DNA of 64,000 nt from Haloplanus vescus (lineage in GTDB: Archaea > Halobacteriota > Halobacteria > Halobacteriales > Haloferacaceae), in contig NZ_FNQT01000001.1 of NCBI RefSeq assembly GCF_900107665.1, positions 722,398 to 786,397 of the forward strand, given 5' to 3'. Positions within the stretch are counted from its first letter, which is position 1; the number at the start of each line of letters is the position of its first letter. A program made the position numbers and the translations under genes. The notes beneath the pieces are model-generated. The model made no database searches. It had not been told where the DNA came from and saw nothing but the letters and a program-made list of their open reading frames with translations. This document shows, one piece after another, positions 34,683 through 42,708 of this stretch.

Positions 34683-35460
34683 GGAACAGCGGCGGTTCGG
34701 GACTGTCGCGTTCGAGGAGTTCGATTTCGTGGCCGTCCTGGTCCTTGGTGAACGCGTACATGTCGTCACAGGAGGCGGGGTCGCGGTAGTCGGGCGCCTC
34801 CCGAGTCAGGAGCTGGTCCCAATCGTCGTGTAGGTCGTCGACTCGGACACAGAGGTGGCCCCACGCGTCGCCCATGTCGTAGGTCCGGCCGTCGTAGTTG
34901 TAGGTGAGTTCGACCGCCATCGCCTCGGGGGCGGCGTCGCGGGGTTTCGTGAAGTAGTTCGCGAAGGTGTCCGACTCCCAGCGGCCGGTGGGGACGTGTT
35001 CGAACTTCCGAACCCAGTAGCCGAGGGCGGCGTCGGCGTCCTCGACGCGAATCATCGTGTGGTCGAGACTCCAGCGGGCGCCATGGTCGCGTTCGACGAG
35101 TTCGACTTCGTGCCCGTCGGGGTCTTTCACGAAGGCGTAGCTGCCGCCACAGGAGTCGGGGTCGCGGTAGTCGTCGACGCCGGCGTCCATCAGTTCCTCG
35201 TAGGCCTCGTAGACGTCCTCCACGCGGACGGCGATGTGGCCCCACGCGTCGCCGGTCTCGTAGTCGGACTCTCCGTGGTTGTACGTGAGTTCGAGCATCG
35301 CGCCCTCCTCGTGCATGTCCTCGGGGCCGAGGTAGACGATGGTGAAGTCCTCGGCCGCCCAGCGGTCTTTCTCCTCGTAGTCGAGATGCGACCGATACCA
35401 GTCGAGCGAGTCGTCGAGGTCGGCGACTCGCATCATGACGTGATCGAGCGTCCCGGACAT
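34675..35460 (-). CDS. tandem VOC-domain protein (glyoxalase I-like)
   Basis: A 261-residue protein of two homologous VOC domains in tandem, about 1-127 and 130-250. Each repeats the same landmarks: LDHVMMRVADLDDSLDWY / LDHTMIRVEDADAALGYW, ELTYNHGESDYETGDAWGH / ELTYNYDGRTYDMGDAWGH and DPDGHEVELVERD / DQDGHEIELLERD. These match lactoylglutathione lyase halves, with His and Glu ligands in both. Bacterial glyoxalase I is a homodimer of single domains, so this fusion could form the active sites within one chain. The co-substrate would be gamma-glutamylcysteine rather than glutathione in haloarchaea (inference). An ACGCTTTTCGG element lies about 28 bases upstream. Confidence 0.88.
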   Translation of the reverse strand: MSGTLDHVMMRVADLDDSLDWYRSHLDYEEKDRWAAEDFTIVYLGPEDMHEEGAMLELTYNHGESDYETGDAWGHIAVRVEDVYEAYEELMDAGVDDYRDPDSCGGSYAFVKDPDGHEVELVERDHGARWSLDHTMIRVEDADAALGYWVRKFEHVPTGRWESDTFANYFTKPRDAAPEAMAVELTYNYDGRTYDMGDAWGHLCVRVDDLHDDWDQLLTREAPDYRDPASCDDMYAFTKDQDGHEIELLERDSPEPPLFPE

Positions 35461-35518
35461 GGGAAAATCGTGGGGTGGCGCGCCGAAAAGCGTACCGCTC
35501 GGCGAAGGTTGCGGGGCG

Positions 35519-36631
35519 TTATCGGCGGGCGACGACGCGCATCACGTCCTCGTCTTGGAGTTCGTGGTCACGGCCAACCTGCTGTTCGTCGTGTTGGGCG
35601 CTCGGACCGGTGACGCGCGCGAAGCGGAAGCGCTCGTCGAGGGTGCCGCCGAGCTTGTTGAGGGCGTCGTCGACGGTGTGTTCGCCCTCGCGCAACACCA
35701 GCGGTTCGTCGTAGTCGACGCCGCGACTCGGTTTGTCCATATAGACGCGGATGAGACCGAGCGCGTTCCAGATTTCCTCTTTGAGCGCGTCAAGGCCCTT
35801 CTCCTCCTCGGCGCTGATGAAGATTACCTCGTCGGGGTCGAGGCCGTATTCGCGGAGCTCCGACTCGACCGTGGGGAGGTAGTCTTGGTCTATCAGGTCG
35901 GCCTTGTTGACGGCGACGATGGAAGGAAGGTACTCCCGATTGTCCTGGATGCCGTCGATGAGTTCGTCGATACTGCAGTCACCGCGAATCGTCACGTCGG
36001 CGTTGGCGTAGCCGTGTTCGCGCAGGACGCTCTTGATCGTCTCCTCGTCGAGGCTGACGCCGTCGCCGGTCGTCACACGGAGTCCGCCCTTCCCCGTTTT
36101 GGAGATGGAGAGGTTCGGCGGCGACGTGTCGAGACGGACCTTGTTGTGGTAGAGTTCCTCGCTGAGGCGGGCGTAATGTTGAATCTCGAAGACCGAGAGG
36201 ACGAACACCACGAGGTCGGTGGTGCGGACGACCGACAGCACCTCTTGTCCGCCGCCGCGCCCCCCGGCAGCGCCCTCGATCAGGCCGGGCACGTCGAGTA
36301 TCTGGATGTTCGCACCGTTGTATTTGAGCATCCCCGGATTGACGTCGAGGGTGGTGAATTCGTACTCACCGACTTCGCTCTCGGCGTTGGTGAAGGCGTT
36401 GAGCAGCGTCGACTTACCGACGCTAGGGAAGCCGACGAGACCGACGGTAGCATCACCCGTCTTCTCGACGGCGTACCCCTGCCCGCCGCCCGAGGAGGCT
36501 TGCCGCTCGAGTTTCTCCTTTTTCTCCGCGAGTTTCGCCTTCAGCCGGCCGATGTGCTGTTCGGTCGACTTGTTGTACGGCGTGTTGGAAATCTCCTCGC
36601 GGAGGTCCTCTATCTCCTCCTCCAAACCCAT
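35519..36631 (-). CDS. DRG/OBG-family GTP-binding protein with TGS domain
   Basis: A 370-residue GTPase of the DRG group. An N-terminal helical coiled region (1-48) leads to the G domain: Walker A GFPSVGKST (67-75), switch region FTTLDVNPG, DVPGLIEGAAGGRGGG, NKAD in VAVNKADLID and SAEEEKGLDAL. An S5D2-like insert lies inside the G domain and a TGS domain closes the protein (VYMDKPSRGVDYDEPLVL, GEHTVDDALNKLGG). DRGs bind ribosomes or RNA and are linked to translation and growth. An AGATTTTTCG element 28 bases upstream of the ATG suggests a leaderless transcript. Confidence 0.95.
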   Translation of the reverse strand: MGLEEEIEDLREEISNTPYNKSTEQHIGRLKAKLAEKKEKLERQASSGGGQGYAVEKTGDATVGLVGFPSVGKSTLLNAFTNAESEVGEYEFTTLDVNPGMLKYNGANIQILDVPGLIEGAAGGRGGGQEVLSVVRTTDLVVFVLSVFEIQHYARLSEELYHNKVRLDTSPPNLSISKTGKGGLRVTTGDGVSLDEETIKSVLREHGYANADVTIRGDCSIDELIDGIQDNREYLPSIVAVNKADLIDQDYLPTVESELREYGLDPDEVIFISAEEEKGLDALKEEIWNALGLIRVYMDKPSRGVDYDEPLVLREGEHTVDDALNKLGGTLDERFRFARVTGPSAQHDEQQVGRDHELQDEDVMRVVARR

Positions 36632-36744
36632 TACCCGACTCTCCGCCGTCGGCGTCGAAAAATCTGTTCCTTCCGACCGACGGCGACCAAGTGATAGACT
36701 TTCGACACGGTTATATCGCGGTGCGAAGACAGTTGGGGCAACCG

Positions 36745-36948
36745 ATGCCCGCTCCCGAGCGGTTGCGAGACAGCACCCAGATCGTCGTCCCGTGTGAGTC
36801 GCTGACAGGGCTCCGGGACGACCTCGAATCCGACTACGCCGTGAGCGTGTTCGCCGACGGTGACTCGACCTGTCGAATCATCGGGAGCCCGGTCGAAATC
36901 AAGGCTGTCGGCCAGTTTCTGGCCCGCCACGGTGTCAACGTGGCCTGA
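36745..36948 (+). CDS. small conserved haloarchaeal protein (VNG_1110C-like)
   Basis: A 67-residue protein, MPAPERLRDSTQIVVPCES through IIGSPVEIKAVGQFLARHGVNVA. From memory it resembles a small family named after a Halobacterium gene, VNG_1110C, with no known role. The compact alpha/beta pattern and the conserved CRIIGSPVEIK segment suggest a folded domain. The ATG at 36745 is supported by a GGTTATATCG element about 30 bases upstream; a longer in-frame start at 36691 would precede that element. Confidence 0.75.
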   Translation: MPAPERLRDSTQIVVPCESLTGLRDDLESDYAVSVFADGDSTCRIIGSPVEIKAVGQFLARHGVNVA

Positions 36949-37060
36949 GACGGTACTGTGAGTCAGTACCGACCCGTCTCGGCGAACCACCGGAAAACAG
37001 TTACAGTAATCCGTACCCGGCGGTCGAAGCGTTTTCTACGGTCCGGTAACTACGGCAGGT

Positions 37061-37423
37061 ATGAGCGACCAAGCCGGACTGAGCGACCAGTATCGGATGG
37101 CGAGTCCCTGGCCCCTGTTCGTGGCACTCGGAATTCCCATCGCAGAACTCGGCATCCTGTTCGGCGTGTTCGTCGTCGCCGTCGGCGGCCTGCTACTCTT
37201 CTGTGGGAGCGTGACCGGGATGCTCCGCGAAGCCGACTACGTCGAGACGGTGTGGCGGCCGCTCCTCGTCTTCGCCGTCTTCCTCTTCGCCATCGGTAGC
37301 GTCCTCGCGTTCACTGAGGTGAGTCTGGTGGCGCGTGGCTACGCCATCATCACCACGGGCGCGGTGCTCGCCGCCGCGGGCATCGGCGGCGAACTGTTCG
37401 TCCCGAAACGCGAGCCAGTCTGA
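37061..37423 (+). CDS. cox-cluster membrane protein, three to four helices
   Basis: A 120-residue haloarchaeal membrane protein with helices near residues 20-33, 35-50, 68-88 and 92-108 and short polar ends (MSDQAGLSDQYRMASPWP, PKREPV). Proteins like it are found beside terminal-oxidase genes in haloarchaea and are called cox cluster proteins; their role is unknown. A GCGTTTTCTACGG element lies 27 bases upstream. It leads a series of three same-strand genes ending in coxA, each with its own promoter-like element. Confidence 0.75.
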   Translation: MSDQAGLSDQYRMASPWPLFVALGIPIAELGILFGVFVVAVGGLLLFCGSVTGMLREADYVETVWRPLLVFAVFLFAIGSVLAFTEVSLVARGYAIITTGAVLAAAGIGGELFVPKREPV

Positions 37424-37507
37424 GACTGTCGACTGTAGTCCTCGAATCAGTTACAACGACCCGGGACGATAGAAACCTATTTGTCTGGGGTGTGTTATGG
37501 CTTGGAC

Positions 37508-37801
37508 ATGGCGACGAAAGTGTTCGATCGGGACACCCTCCTCGATCTGACGGTGAACTTCGTTCCGCTGTTCATCCTCCTCTTTTTCATCGTCGGATAC
37601 GCGGTGTACGACCCGTTCGGGATCGACTCGATGGCGCGCAACCTCCAGTACGTGCTGCTGACCGCGCCGTTCGTGCTACTGTCCATCCTGACGTATCTGT
37701 CGGGGAAGGCCATCTCGACGGCAGAGAAGTCTGACCCGGTGTACATGCCTGGTGGGGCGACCGTCGACGACGCGGAACCGATCGAAGAACACGAAGAGTA
37801 A
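37508..37801 (+). CDS. small two-helix cox-cluster membrane protein (DUF6684-like)
   Basis: A 97-residue protein, MATKVFDRDTLLDLTVNF, with helices at about 16-37 and 53-72 and an acidic tail (DDAEPIEEHEE). Its position 110 bases before coxA and two-helix layout match a small haloarchaeal family (DUF6684 as I recall) often next to cytochrome oxidase subunit I. It may be an assembly factor or small subunit (inference). The ATG at 37508 follows an AAACCTATTTG element by about 30 bases. Confidence 0.75.
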   Translation: MATKVFDRDTLLDLTVNFVPLFILLFFIVGYAVYDPFGIDSMARNLQYVLLTAPFVLLSILTYLSGKAISTAEKSDPVYMPGGATVDDAEPIEEHEE

Positions 37802-37821
37802 GTCCCGTCAGAGCACGGGAC
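37802..37821 (+). terminator. hairpin directly after the small cox-cluster gene
   Basis: GTCCCGT (37802-37808), loop CAGAGC and ACGGGAC (37815-37821) form a perfect 7-bp stem starting at the base after the TAA. There is no T run right after it. It separates this gene from the coxA promoter. Confidence 0.4.
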
Positions 37822-37874
37822 AGTCCGACCCCGAGAGCGTCGCGTATCGTCTTCAAACGGAGCGAATCATACCC

Positions 37875-37890
37875 GAATATTTCTTAACCC
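37875..37890 (+). promoter_or_regulatory. coxA promoter
   Basis: CCCGAATATTTCTTAACCC holds a BRE-like purine/CGAA stretch and TTTCTTAACC, centred about 27 bases before the coxA ATG. It fits a leaderless transcript with high expression. Confidence 0.55.
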
Positions 37891-37910
37891 TGGGTTCCTG
37901 AGCAACGTCC

Positions 37911-39653
37911 ATGCAGATCACCGGACAGCTAGCATTGACGGTGGTCATGGGGCTCTTCCTCGTGATCATCGCCGCGTGGCTCGCGCGGATCGAAGACTGG
38001 CGGTCGTACACACCCTTGGGAAGCGGTGGCGCGGCCGGCGAGTCAGGGTACGTTTCCAAAGAGAAGCCGGCCGGACTCAGTCGGTGGCTGACGACGGTCG
38101 ACCACAAAGACATCGGGATGCTGTACGGCGCCTATGGCGTCCTCGCCTTCGTCGTCGGCGGCCTGATGGTCATGGTAATGCGCATCGAACTGATCGACCC
38201 GGGCATGACGCTGCTCTCGAACTCGTTTTACAACTCCCTGTTAACGAGTCACGGGATCACCATGCTCTTCCTGTTCGGGACGCCCATCATCGCGGCGTTC
38301 TCGAACTACCTCATCCCCCTGCTCATCGGGGCCGACGACATGGCCTTCCCCCGGATCAACGCTATCGCGTTCTGGCTGCTGCCGCCGGGCGCACTGCTGA
38401 TCTGGGCGGGCTTCTTCCCGCTCGGTGACATCGTGCCCGCGCAGACGGCCTGGACGCTCTACACCCCGCTTTCGGCGGGTGTCGGCGGTGGCAGTCAGGG
38501 CAACGCAGGCGTCGACCTCATGATCCTCGGCCTCCACCTCACCGGCGTTTCGGCGACGATGGGGTCGATCAACTTCATCGCGACCATCCTCACCGAGCGC
38601 GCGGAGGAGGTTACGTGGGCCAACCTCGACATCTTCTCGTGGACCATCCTGACCCAGTCGGGGCTGATCCTCTTTGCGTTCCCGCTGCTGGGGAGCGCGC
38701 TGATCATGCTCCTGCTCGACCGTAACCTCGGAACGACGTTCTTCGCCATCGAAGCGGGCGGCACGATGCTCTGGCAACACCTGTTCTGGTTCTTCGGCCA
38801 TCCCGAAGTGTACATCCTCGTGTTGCCGCCGATGGGCATCGTCAGCTACGTCCTCCCGCGGTTCTCTGGACGGCAGTTGTTCGGCTTCAAATTCGTCGTG
38901 TACTCCACACTCGCCATCGGCGTGCTCTCGTACGGCGTCTGGGCACACCACATGTTCGCGACGGGCATGGACCCGCGCCTACGCGCGTCGTTCATGGCGG
39001 TGTCGCTCGCAATCGCCATCCCCTCGGCGGTGAAGACGTTCAACTGGATCACGACGATGTGGAACGGAAAACTCACGCTGACGACGCCGATGCTCTTCTG
39101 TATCGGCTTCGTCTCGAACTTCATCCTCGGCGGTGTGACGGGCGTCTTCCTCGCGTCCATCCCCGTCGACCTGGTGCTTCACGACACCTACTACGTCGTC
39201 GGTCACTTCCACTACGTCGTCATGGGCGCCATCGCCTTCGCTGGCTTCGCCGGCCTCTACTACTGGTTCCCCCTGTACACCGGCCGAATGTACCAGCGTA
39301 GCCTGGGCAAGGCCCACTTCTGGCTCTGGATGATCGGCACCAACATCACGTTCATCGCCATGATCGTCCTCGGCTACGGCGGGATGCCGCGCCGGTACGC
39401 GACGTACCTGCCCAAGTTCGCCACCTTCCATCAGGTGGCGACACTCGGCGCCGTCCTGATGTTCATCGGCGGCCTCATCTGGACGTACAACTTCGTCGTC
39501 TCGTGGCTCGAAGGCCCGAAGGTTCAGGGTGGCGACCCGTGGAACCTCCGCGAGACCGGCATGTACACCAACGAGTGGCAGTGGTTCGAACACCAGCAGG
39601 AACAGGCGCTCGCCGACGGCGGCGACGAGACTGCCGAGCCGTCTGACGACTAA
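37911..39653 (+). CDS. coxA: cytochrome c oxidase-type terminal oxidase subunit I
   Basis: A 580-residue heme-copper oxidase catalytic subunit in the cytoplasmic membrane that reduces O2 to water and pumps protons. One extra N-terminal helix precedes the canonical twelve. Key sites: low-spin heme His in SHGITMLFLFGTP; D-channel region GADDMAFPRINA; CuB His and the His-Tyr crosslink region in FWFFGHPEVYILVLPP (about 291-306), with the Glu of type A1 oxidases; CuB His pair in WAHHMFATGMD; heme a and a3 His in DTYYVVGHFHYVVMG. No subunit II or III gene is in the window. Small membrane genes flank it on both sides. Confidence 0.97.
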   Translation: MQITGQLALTVVMGLFLVIIAAWLARIEDWRSYTPLGSGGAAGESGYVSKEKPAGLSRWLTTVDHKDIGMLYGAYGVLAFVVGGLMVMVMRIELIDPGMTLLSNSFYNSLLTSHGITMLFLFGTPIIAAFSNYLIPLLIGADDMAFPRINAIAFWLLPPGALLIWAGFFPLGDIVPAQTAWTLYTPLSAGVGGGSQGNAGVDLMILGLHLTGVSATMGSINFIATILTERAEEVTWANLDIFSWTILTQSGLILFAFPLLGSALIMLLLDRNLGTTFFAIEAGGTMLWQHLFWFFGHPEVYILVLPPMGIVSYVLPRFSGRQLFGFKFVVYSTLAIGVLSYGVWAHHMFATGMDPRLRASFMAVSLAIAIPSAVKTFNWITTMWNGKLTLTTPMLFCIGFVSNFILGGVTGVFLASIPVDLVLHDTYYVVGHFHYVVMGAIAFAGFAGLYYWFPLYTGRMYQRSLGKAHFWLWMIGTNITFIAMIVLGYGGMPRRYATYLPKFATFHQVATLGAVLMFIGGLIWTYNFVVSWLEGPKVQGGDPWNLRETGMYTNEWQWFEHQQEQALADGGDETAEPSDD

Positions 39654-39692
39654 CTCCCGTCGCGTCTCTTTTCCGCGTTCGCCGTTCGACCG

Positions 39693-39776
39693 CTACGTCG
39701 CGAGCAAGATGCCGGTGACGAACATCAACAGCGCGACGCTCCCCAGGATGATTCCGAGGATGTCCTTGTTGCTCAT
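39693..39776 (-). CDS. 27-residue single-helix membrane microprotein
   Basis: Reading the minus strand from the ATG at 39776 gives MSNKDILGIILGSVALLMF plus VTGILLAT, then TAG at 39693. It is a clean membrane helix with a polar N-terminus and nothing else. It lies 39 bases past the coxA stop on the opposite strand and is divergent from another cox-cluster membrane protein. Such microproteins are common in respiratory complexes. The helix-only composition and unbroken frame argue that it is real, but its length makes chance possible. Confidence 0.55.
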   Translation of the reverse strand: MSNKDILGIILGSVALLMFVTGILLAT

Positions 39777-39857
39777 ACTGGAACGACGGCTGGCGTGGGC
39801 AAAGGCCCATCGGTCCGAAGGGAAAGCGCTAATCCGAGCGCCCCCTAACGCCGCGAC

Positions 39858-40118
39858 GTGAGCACCACGCGTCGCAACGGTCGGCGGTTCGTCCTCGCAC
39901 TCTACACGGTCATCGTCGGCATCGCGGGCGTCCTCGGCCTCATCCTCGGGGAGTACGTCTTCGCCGGCAGCAGCCCGGAGCTGTTCTTCGTAATCGACCT
40001 CCCGGCCACGGCAGTGGGGTTCGCGACGTTCGGCATCGTGACCGTCGGCGTGGGTCTCGGGCTACCGCTCGTGCTCGTCGGCTTCGTCTCCCGCCGCGTG
40101 GACGATAAAGACACTTAG
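39858..40118 (+). CDS. small two-helix cox-cluster membrane protein (DUF7520-like)
   Basis: An 86-residue protein starting at GTG 39858 (MSTTRRNGRRFVLALYTV) with helices at about 12-33 and 48-72 and a charged end (RRVDDKDT). The place next to coxA and the two-helix layout match a haloarchaeal cox-cluster family (DUF7520 as I recall) without known role. A GCGCTAATCCG element 27 bases upstream suggests a leaderless message. Confidence 0.7.
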   Translation: MSTTRRNGRRFVLALYTVIVGIAGVLGLILGEYVFAGSSPELFFVIDLPATAVGFATFGIVTVGVGLGLPLVLVGFVSRRVDDKDT

Positions 40119-40141
40119 CCCTGGCTGGTTGACAGGGTAGT

Positions 40142-40537
40142 ATGTACCACGTCGTGATCGGTGTCGACGACAACGAGGAACGAGCGATGACGTGTGCGCG
40201 TGCCGTCGCGGACCTGCCCGGCGACGCCGCCGAGAAACGCGTGACGGTCATTCACAGCTTCACCGACAACCCGAGCGGTGCCTCGGCGTCCCAACTCGCC
40301 TCCGTGCGCGACGCGACGGAGTATCTCGAAGAACAGGGCCTCGAAGTCGAGGTGAACGAATCGAGTGGCGACCCCGCCGAACAGTTGCTCGACGCCGCCC
40401 GCGACGCGGACGCAGACCTTATCGTCGTCGGCGGACGGAAGCGCTCACCGACGGGGAAGGCGCTGTTCGGTAGCGTCACGCAGACGGTGATTCTGAACGC
40501 GGATCGCCCGGTGATGGTCGCGGGCGAACTGGACTAG
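40142..40537 (+). CDS. universal stress protein UspA
   Basis: A 131-residue single-domain Usp. It starts MYHVVIGVDDNEERAMTCARA and ends with the ATP-binding loop VVGGRKRSPTGKALFGSVTQ (G-x2-G-x9-G-S type) followed by DRPVMVAGE. It should bind ATP and act in stress survival. It lies 24 bases after the cox-cluster gene on the same strand and may share its transcript. Its stop overlaps that of the convergent thioredoxin-like gene in CTAG (40534-40537). Confidence 0.92.
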   Translation: MYHVVIGVDDNEERAMTCARAVADLPGDAAEKRVTVIHSFTDNPSGASASQLASVRDATEYLEEQGLEVEVNESSGDPAEQLLDAARDADADLIVVGGRKRSPTGKALFGSVTQTVILNADRPVMVAGELD

Positions 40538-41208
40538 TACAGCGCGTCGAACTCCTCGCGGTAAGTGGCGGGCGAACGCCGCCCCGTCACCACCGTTTCG
40601 AGGTTGCCGTCACGGAAACAGCAGACGGCCGGCGCGCTGTCGACGTCGGTCGCCCGTCGGAAGGTGGGCGCCGACTCGCCGTCGATGCCCGCGACGGCCA
40701 CGCCGTCCGGGAGCGTCGACAGTATGTCGTCGAGGTCTTCTTTCAACCCCGCACAGGGCGCACAGTCGTGGCGCCACACCGTCACGACGGCGTCCGGATG
40801 CTCGTCGAGGAAGTTACGCCACGAGTCGTCGTCGACCTCCGTGAGCGACTGCGGGACGGGCGACCCCGGCGAGAGTTCGGCGACGAGCGTCGCCATCGTC
40901 GCCAGTCGCTCGTCGTCGACGCCGTCCAGCGTCGAATCGAGCGAGAGATACGCAATGAGGTCCGCGCGCGTGACCGAACCGGCGTCGATGCGCTCGGCCG
41001 CCGTCGACTCGTCGACGCCGAACGCTTCGGCCACCGTCGTCCGGAAGGTGGCATCGTCGATATCGGCGTAGGAGTCGCGATACACCCGCCGAGCGGATTC
41101 GAAGGTGTCGGTCGTCACGAGCGACCCGTCGTCGCGTTCGGCGACGAGACCGGCGTCGATGAGGTCGTCGAGGGCGTCCTCCAGCGCCGCGGTAGATGGG
41201 CCTGCCAT
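40534..41208 (-). CDS. thioredoxin-like protein with extra N-terminal domain, tail gene of liv operon
   Basis: A 224-residue protein. Residues 1-115 are helical, acidic and begin with a winged-helix-like pattern (LEDALDDLIDAGLVAERDD). Residues about 120-220 form a thioredoxin fold with a CxxC in VWRHDCAPCAGLKEDL near residue 150 and PAVCCFRDGNLETVV later, where a second Cys pair sits. The active-site CAPC differs from the CGPC of thioredoxins. The ATG at 41208 is one base after the livF stop (TGA-G-ATG), so the gene is coupled to the amino acid importer operon. A link between thiol redox state and the importer is an inference. A GTG at 41217 is a possible alternative start. Confidence 0.75.
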   Translation of the reverse strand: MAGPSTAALEDALDDLIDAGLVAERDDGSLVTTDTFESARRVYRDSYADIDDATFRTTVAEAFGVDESTAAERIDAGSVTRADLIAYLSLDSTLDGVDDERLATMATLVAELSPGSPVPQSLTEVDDDSWRNFLDEHPDAVVTVWRHDCAPCAGLKEDLDDILSTLPDGVAVAGIDGESAPTFRRATDVDSAPAVCCFRDGNLETVVTGRRSPATYREEFDALY

Positions 41209-41209
41209 C

Positions 41210-41953
41210 TCAGACACCCAAGTACCGCTCGCGGGTCTCCTCGTCGTCGCGGAGCTCGTCGGCGGAGCCGTCGAAGACGATTTGGCCCTGGTCGACGACG
41301 TACGCCCGGTCGGCGATTTTGATCGCCGCCGCGGCGTTCTGTTCGACGAGCAGGATGGTGACGCCCTGTTCGCTGATGCGCTCGATGGCCGCCTCCACGT
41401 CCTCGACGATTTTCGGGGCGAGGCCCTCGTAGGGTTCGTCGAGCAAGAGGAGGTCGGTGCTCTGTTTGAGCGCGCGGGCGATGGCGAGCATCTGCTGTTC
41501 GCCGCCCGAGAGCGTGCCGGCGTGCTGTGACTTGCGCTCGCGGAGGCGTGGGAAGTCCTCGTACACCTCTTCGGTGGTCATGGACTGCCCCGTCCCGGTG
41601 CGTGACCGGCGCCACGTGTTCGAGGCGTTGCGCGACACTTCCGCGATGCGGAGGTTCTCGGCGACGGTGAGGTTGGGGAAGACCCGTCGCTCCTCGGGAA
41701 CGAGCGAGATGCCCTGCATGGCCACGTCGTCTGCGGGCATCCCGGTGATATCGCTTCCCATGAACGTGACAGAGCCGGACCGAACCTCGGGCGGTTTCGC
41801 GCCGGCAATCGAGCGAAGCGTCGTCGTCTTGCCCGCACCGTTGCGGCCGAGGAGCGCGCAGATTTCGCCCTCCTCGACGGTCAGGGAGAGGTCACGCAGG
41901 ATGTGGCTCTCGCCGTAGTAGGCGTCGACGGAGTCGACATCAAGCAGGCTCAC
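41210..41953 (-). CDS. livF: branched-chain amino acid ABC transporter ATP-binding protein LivF
   Basis: One of two cytoplasmic ATPases driving the importer. Walker A is LLGRNGAGKTT near residue 35, the signature is LSGGEQQMLAIARAL and Walker B is DLLLLDEPYEGLAP. LivF-specific features are the short length (247) and GISLVPEERRVFPNLTVAENL. It starts with GTG overlapping the livG TGA by four bases. A short insertion (NASNTWRRSRTGTGQS, about residues 110-125) is longer than in typical LivF. Confidence 0.94.
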   Translation of the reverse strand: MSLLDVDSVDAYYGESHILRDLSLTVEEGEICALLGRNGAGKTTTLRSIAGAKPPEVRSGSVTFMGSDITGMPADDVAMQGISLVPEERRVFPNLTVAENLRIAEVSRNASNTWRRSRTGTGQSMTTEEVYEDFPRLRERKSQHAGTLSGGEQQMLAIARALKQSTDLLLLDEPYEGLAPKIVEDVEAAIERISEQGVTILLVEQNAAAAIKIADRAYVVDQGQIVFDGSADELRDDEETRERYLGV

Positions 41954-42708
41954 AGCTCGACACCTCCGAGATACGCCTCCTGAACGGCAGGATTGCCCCT
42001 GATTTCGTCGGGCGTCCCCTCGGCGATGATCTGCCCGCGGTTGAGGACGACGATGCGGTCGGAGATGCTGAAGACGATTTCCATGTCGTGTTCGATGAGG
42101 ACGAAGGTCAAGCCGAGTTCGCGTTTGACCTCTTCGACGAGGTCGACGGTCGCCTCCGTCTCCTCCGGCGACATCCCCGCCGTCGGTTCGTCCATCAGGA
42201 GGAGGTCGGGTTCGGCGGCGAGCGCGATACCGATTTCCAGGCGTCGCTTGTCGCCGTAGGGGAGCTCGGAGGCCGTGCGGTCCGCTTGGCCCAGTAGGCC
42301 GACGGCGTCGAGCGTGTCGGCCGCCACCTCGTGGACCTCGTCGAGGCTGTCCCGATGCTGGAGGAATTTGAAGCCGAACGACCCGTGTTCGGATGCCAGC
42401 GCCGCGATTTCGGCGTTCTCGCGGACGGTGAGGTCCGAGAAGATGGAGGCCGTCTGGAAGGACTTGCTGACCCCCATCTGGACGACTTCGTGTGGGTCGC
42501 GGTTGACGATGGACTCACCCTTGAATCGGATGTCGCCCGACGTGGGGTCGAGGCGACGGGTGATGAGGTTGATGAGCGTCGACTTCCCGGCGCCGTTCGG
42601 GCCGATAATCGAGACGCGTTCACCCTCTTCGATGGAGAGATTCACGTCGTCGGTGGCGACGAGGCCACCGAACTCCTTGACGAGGTTCTCGGTTTCGAGC
42701 AGCGCCAT
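41950..42708 (-). CDS. livG: branched-chain amino acid ABC transporter ATP-binding protein LivG
   Basis: The second ATPase of the importer, 252 residues. Walker A is IIGPNGAGKSTL (about 34-45). The LivG hallmark VVQMGVSKSFQTASIFSDLTV follows. The signature is degenerate (ELPYGDKRRLEIGIALA), as usual for LivG, and Walker B is PDLLLMDEPTAGMSPEE. Its ATG overlaps the livM stop by one base and its stop overlaps the livF start, showing tight translational coupling. Confidence 0.94.
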   Translation of the reverse strand: MALLETENLVKEFGGLVATDDVNLSIEEGERVSIIGPNGAGKSTLINLITRRLDPTSGDIRFKGESIVNRDPHEVVQMGVSKSFQTASIFSDLTVRENAEIAALASEHGSFGFKFLQHRDSLDEVHEVAADTLDAVGLLGQADRTASELPYGDKRRLEIGIALAAEPDLLLMDEPTAGMSPEETEATVDLVEEVKRELGLTFVLIEHDMEIVFSISDRIVVLNRGQIIAEGTPDEIRGNPAVQEAYLGGVEL

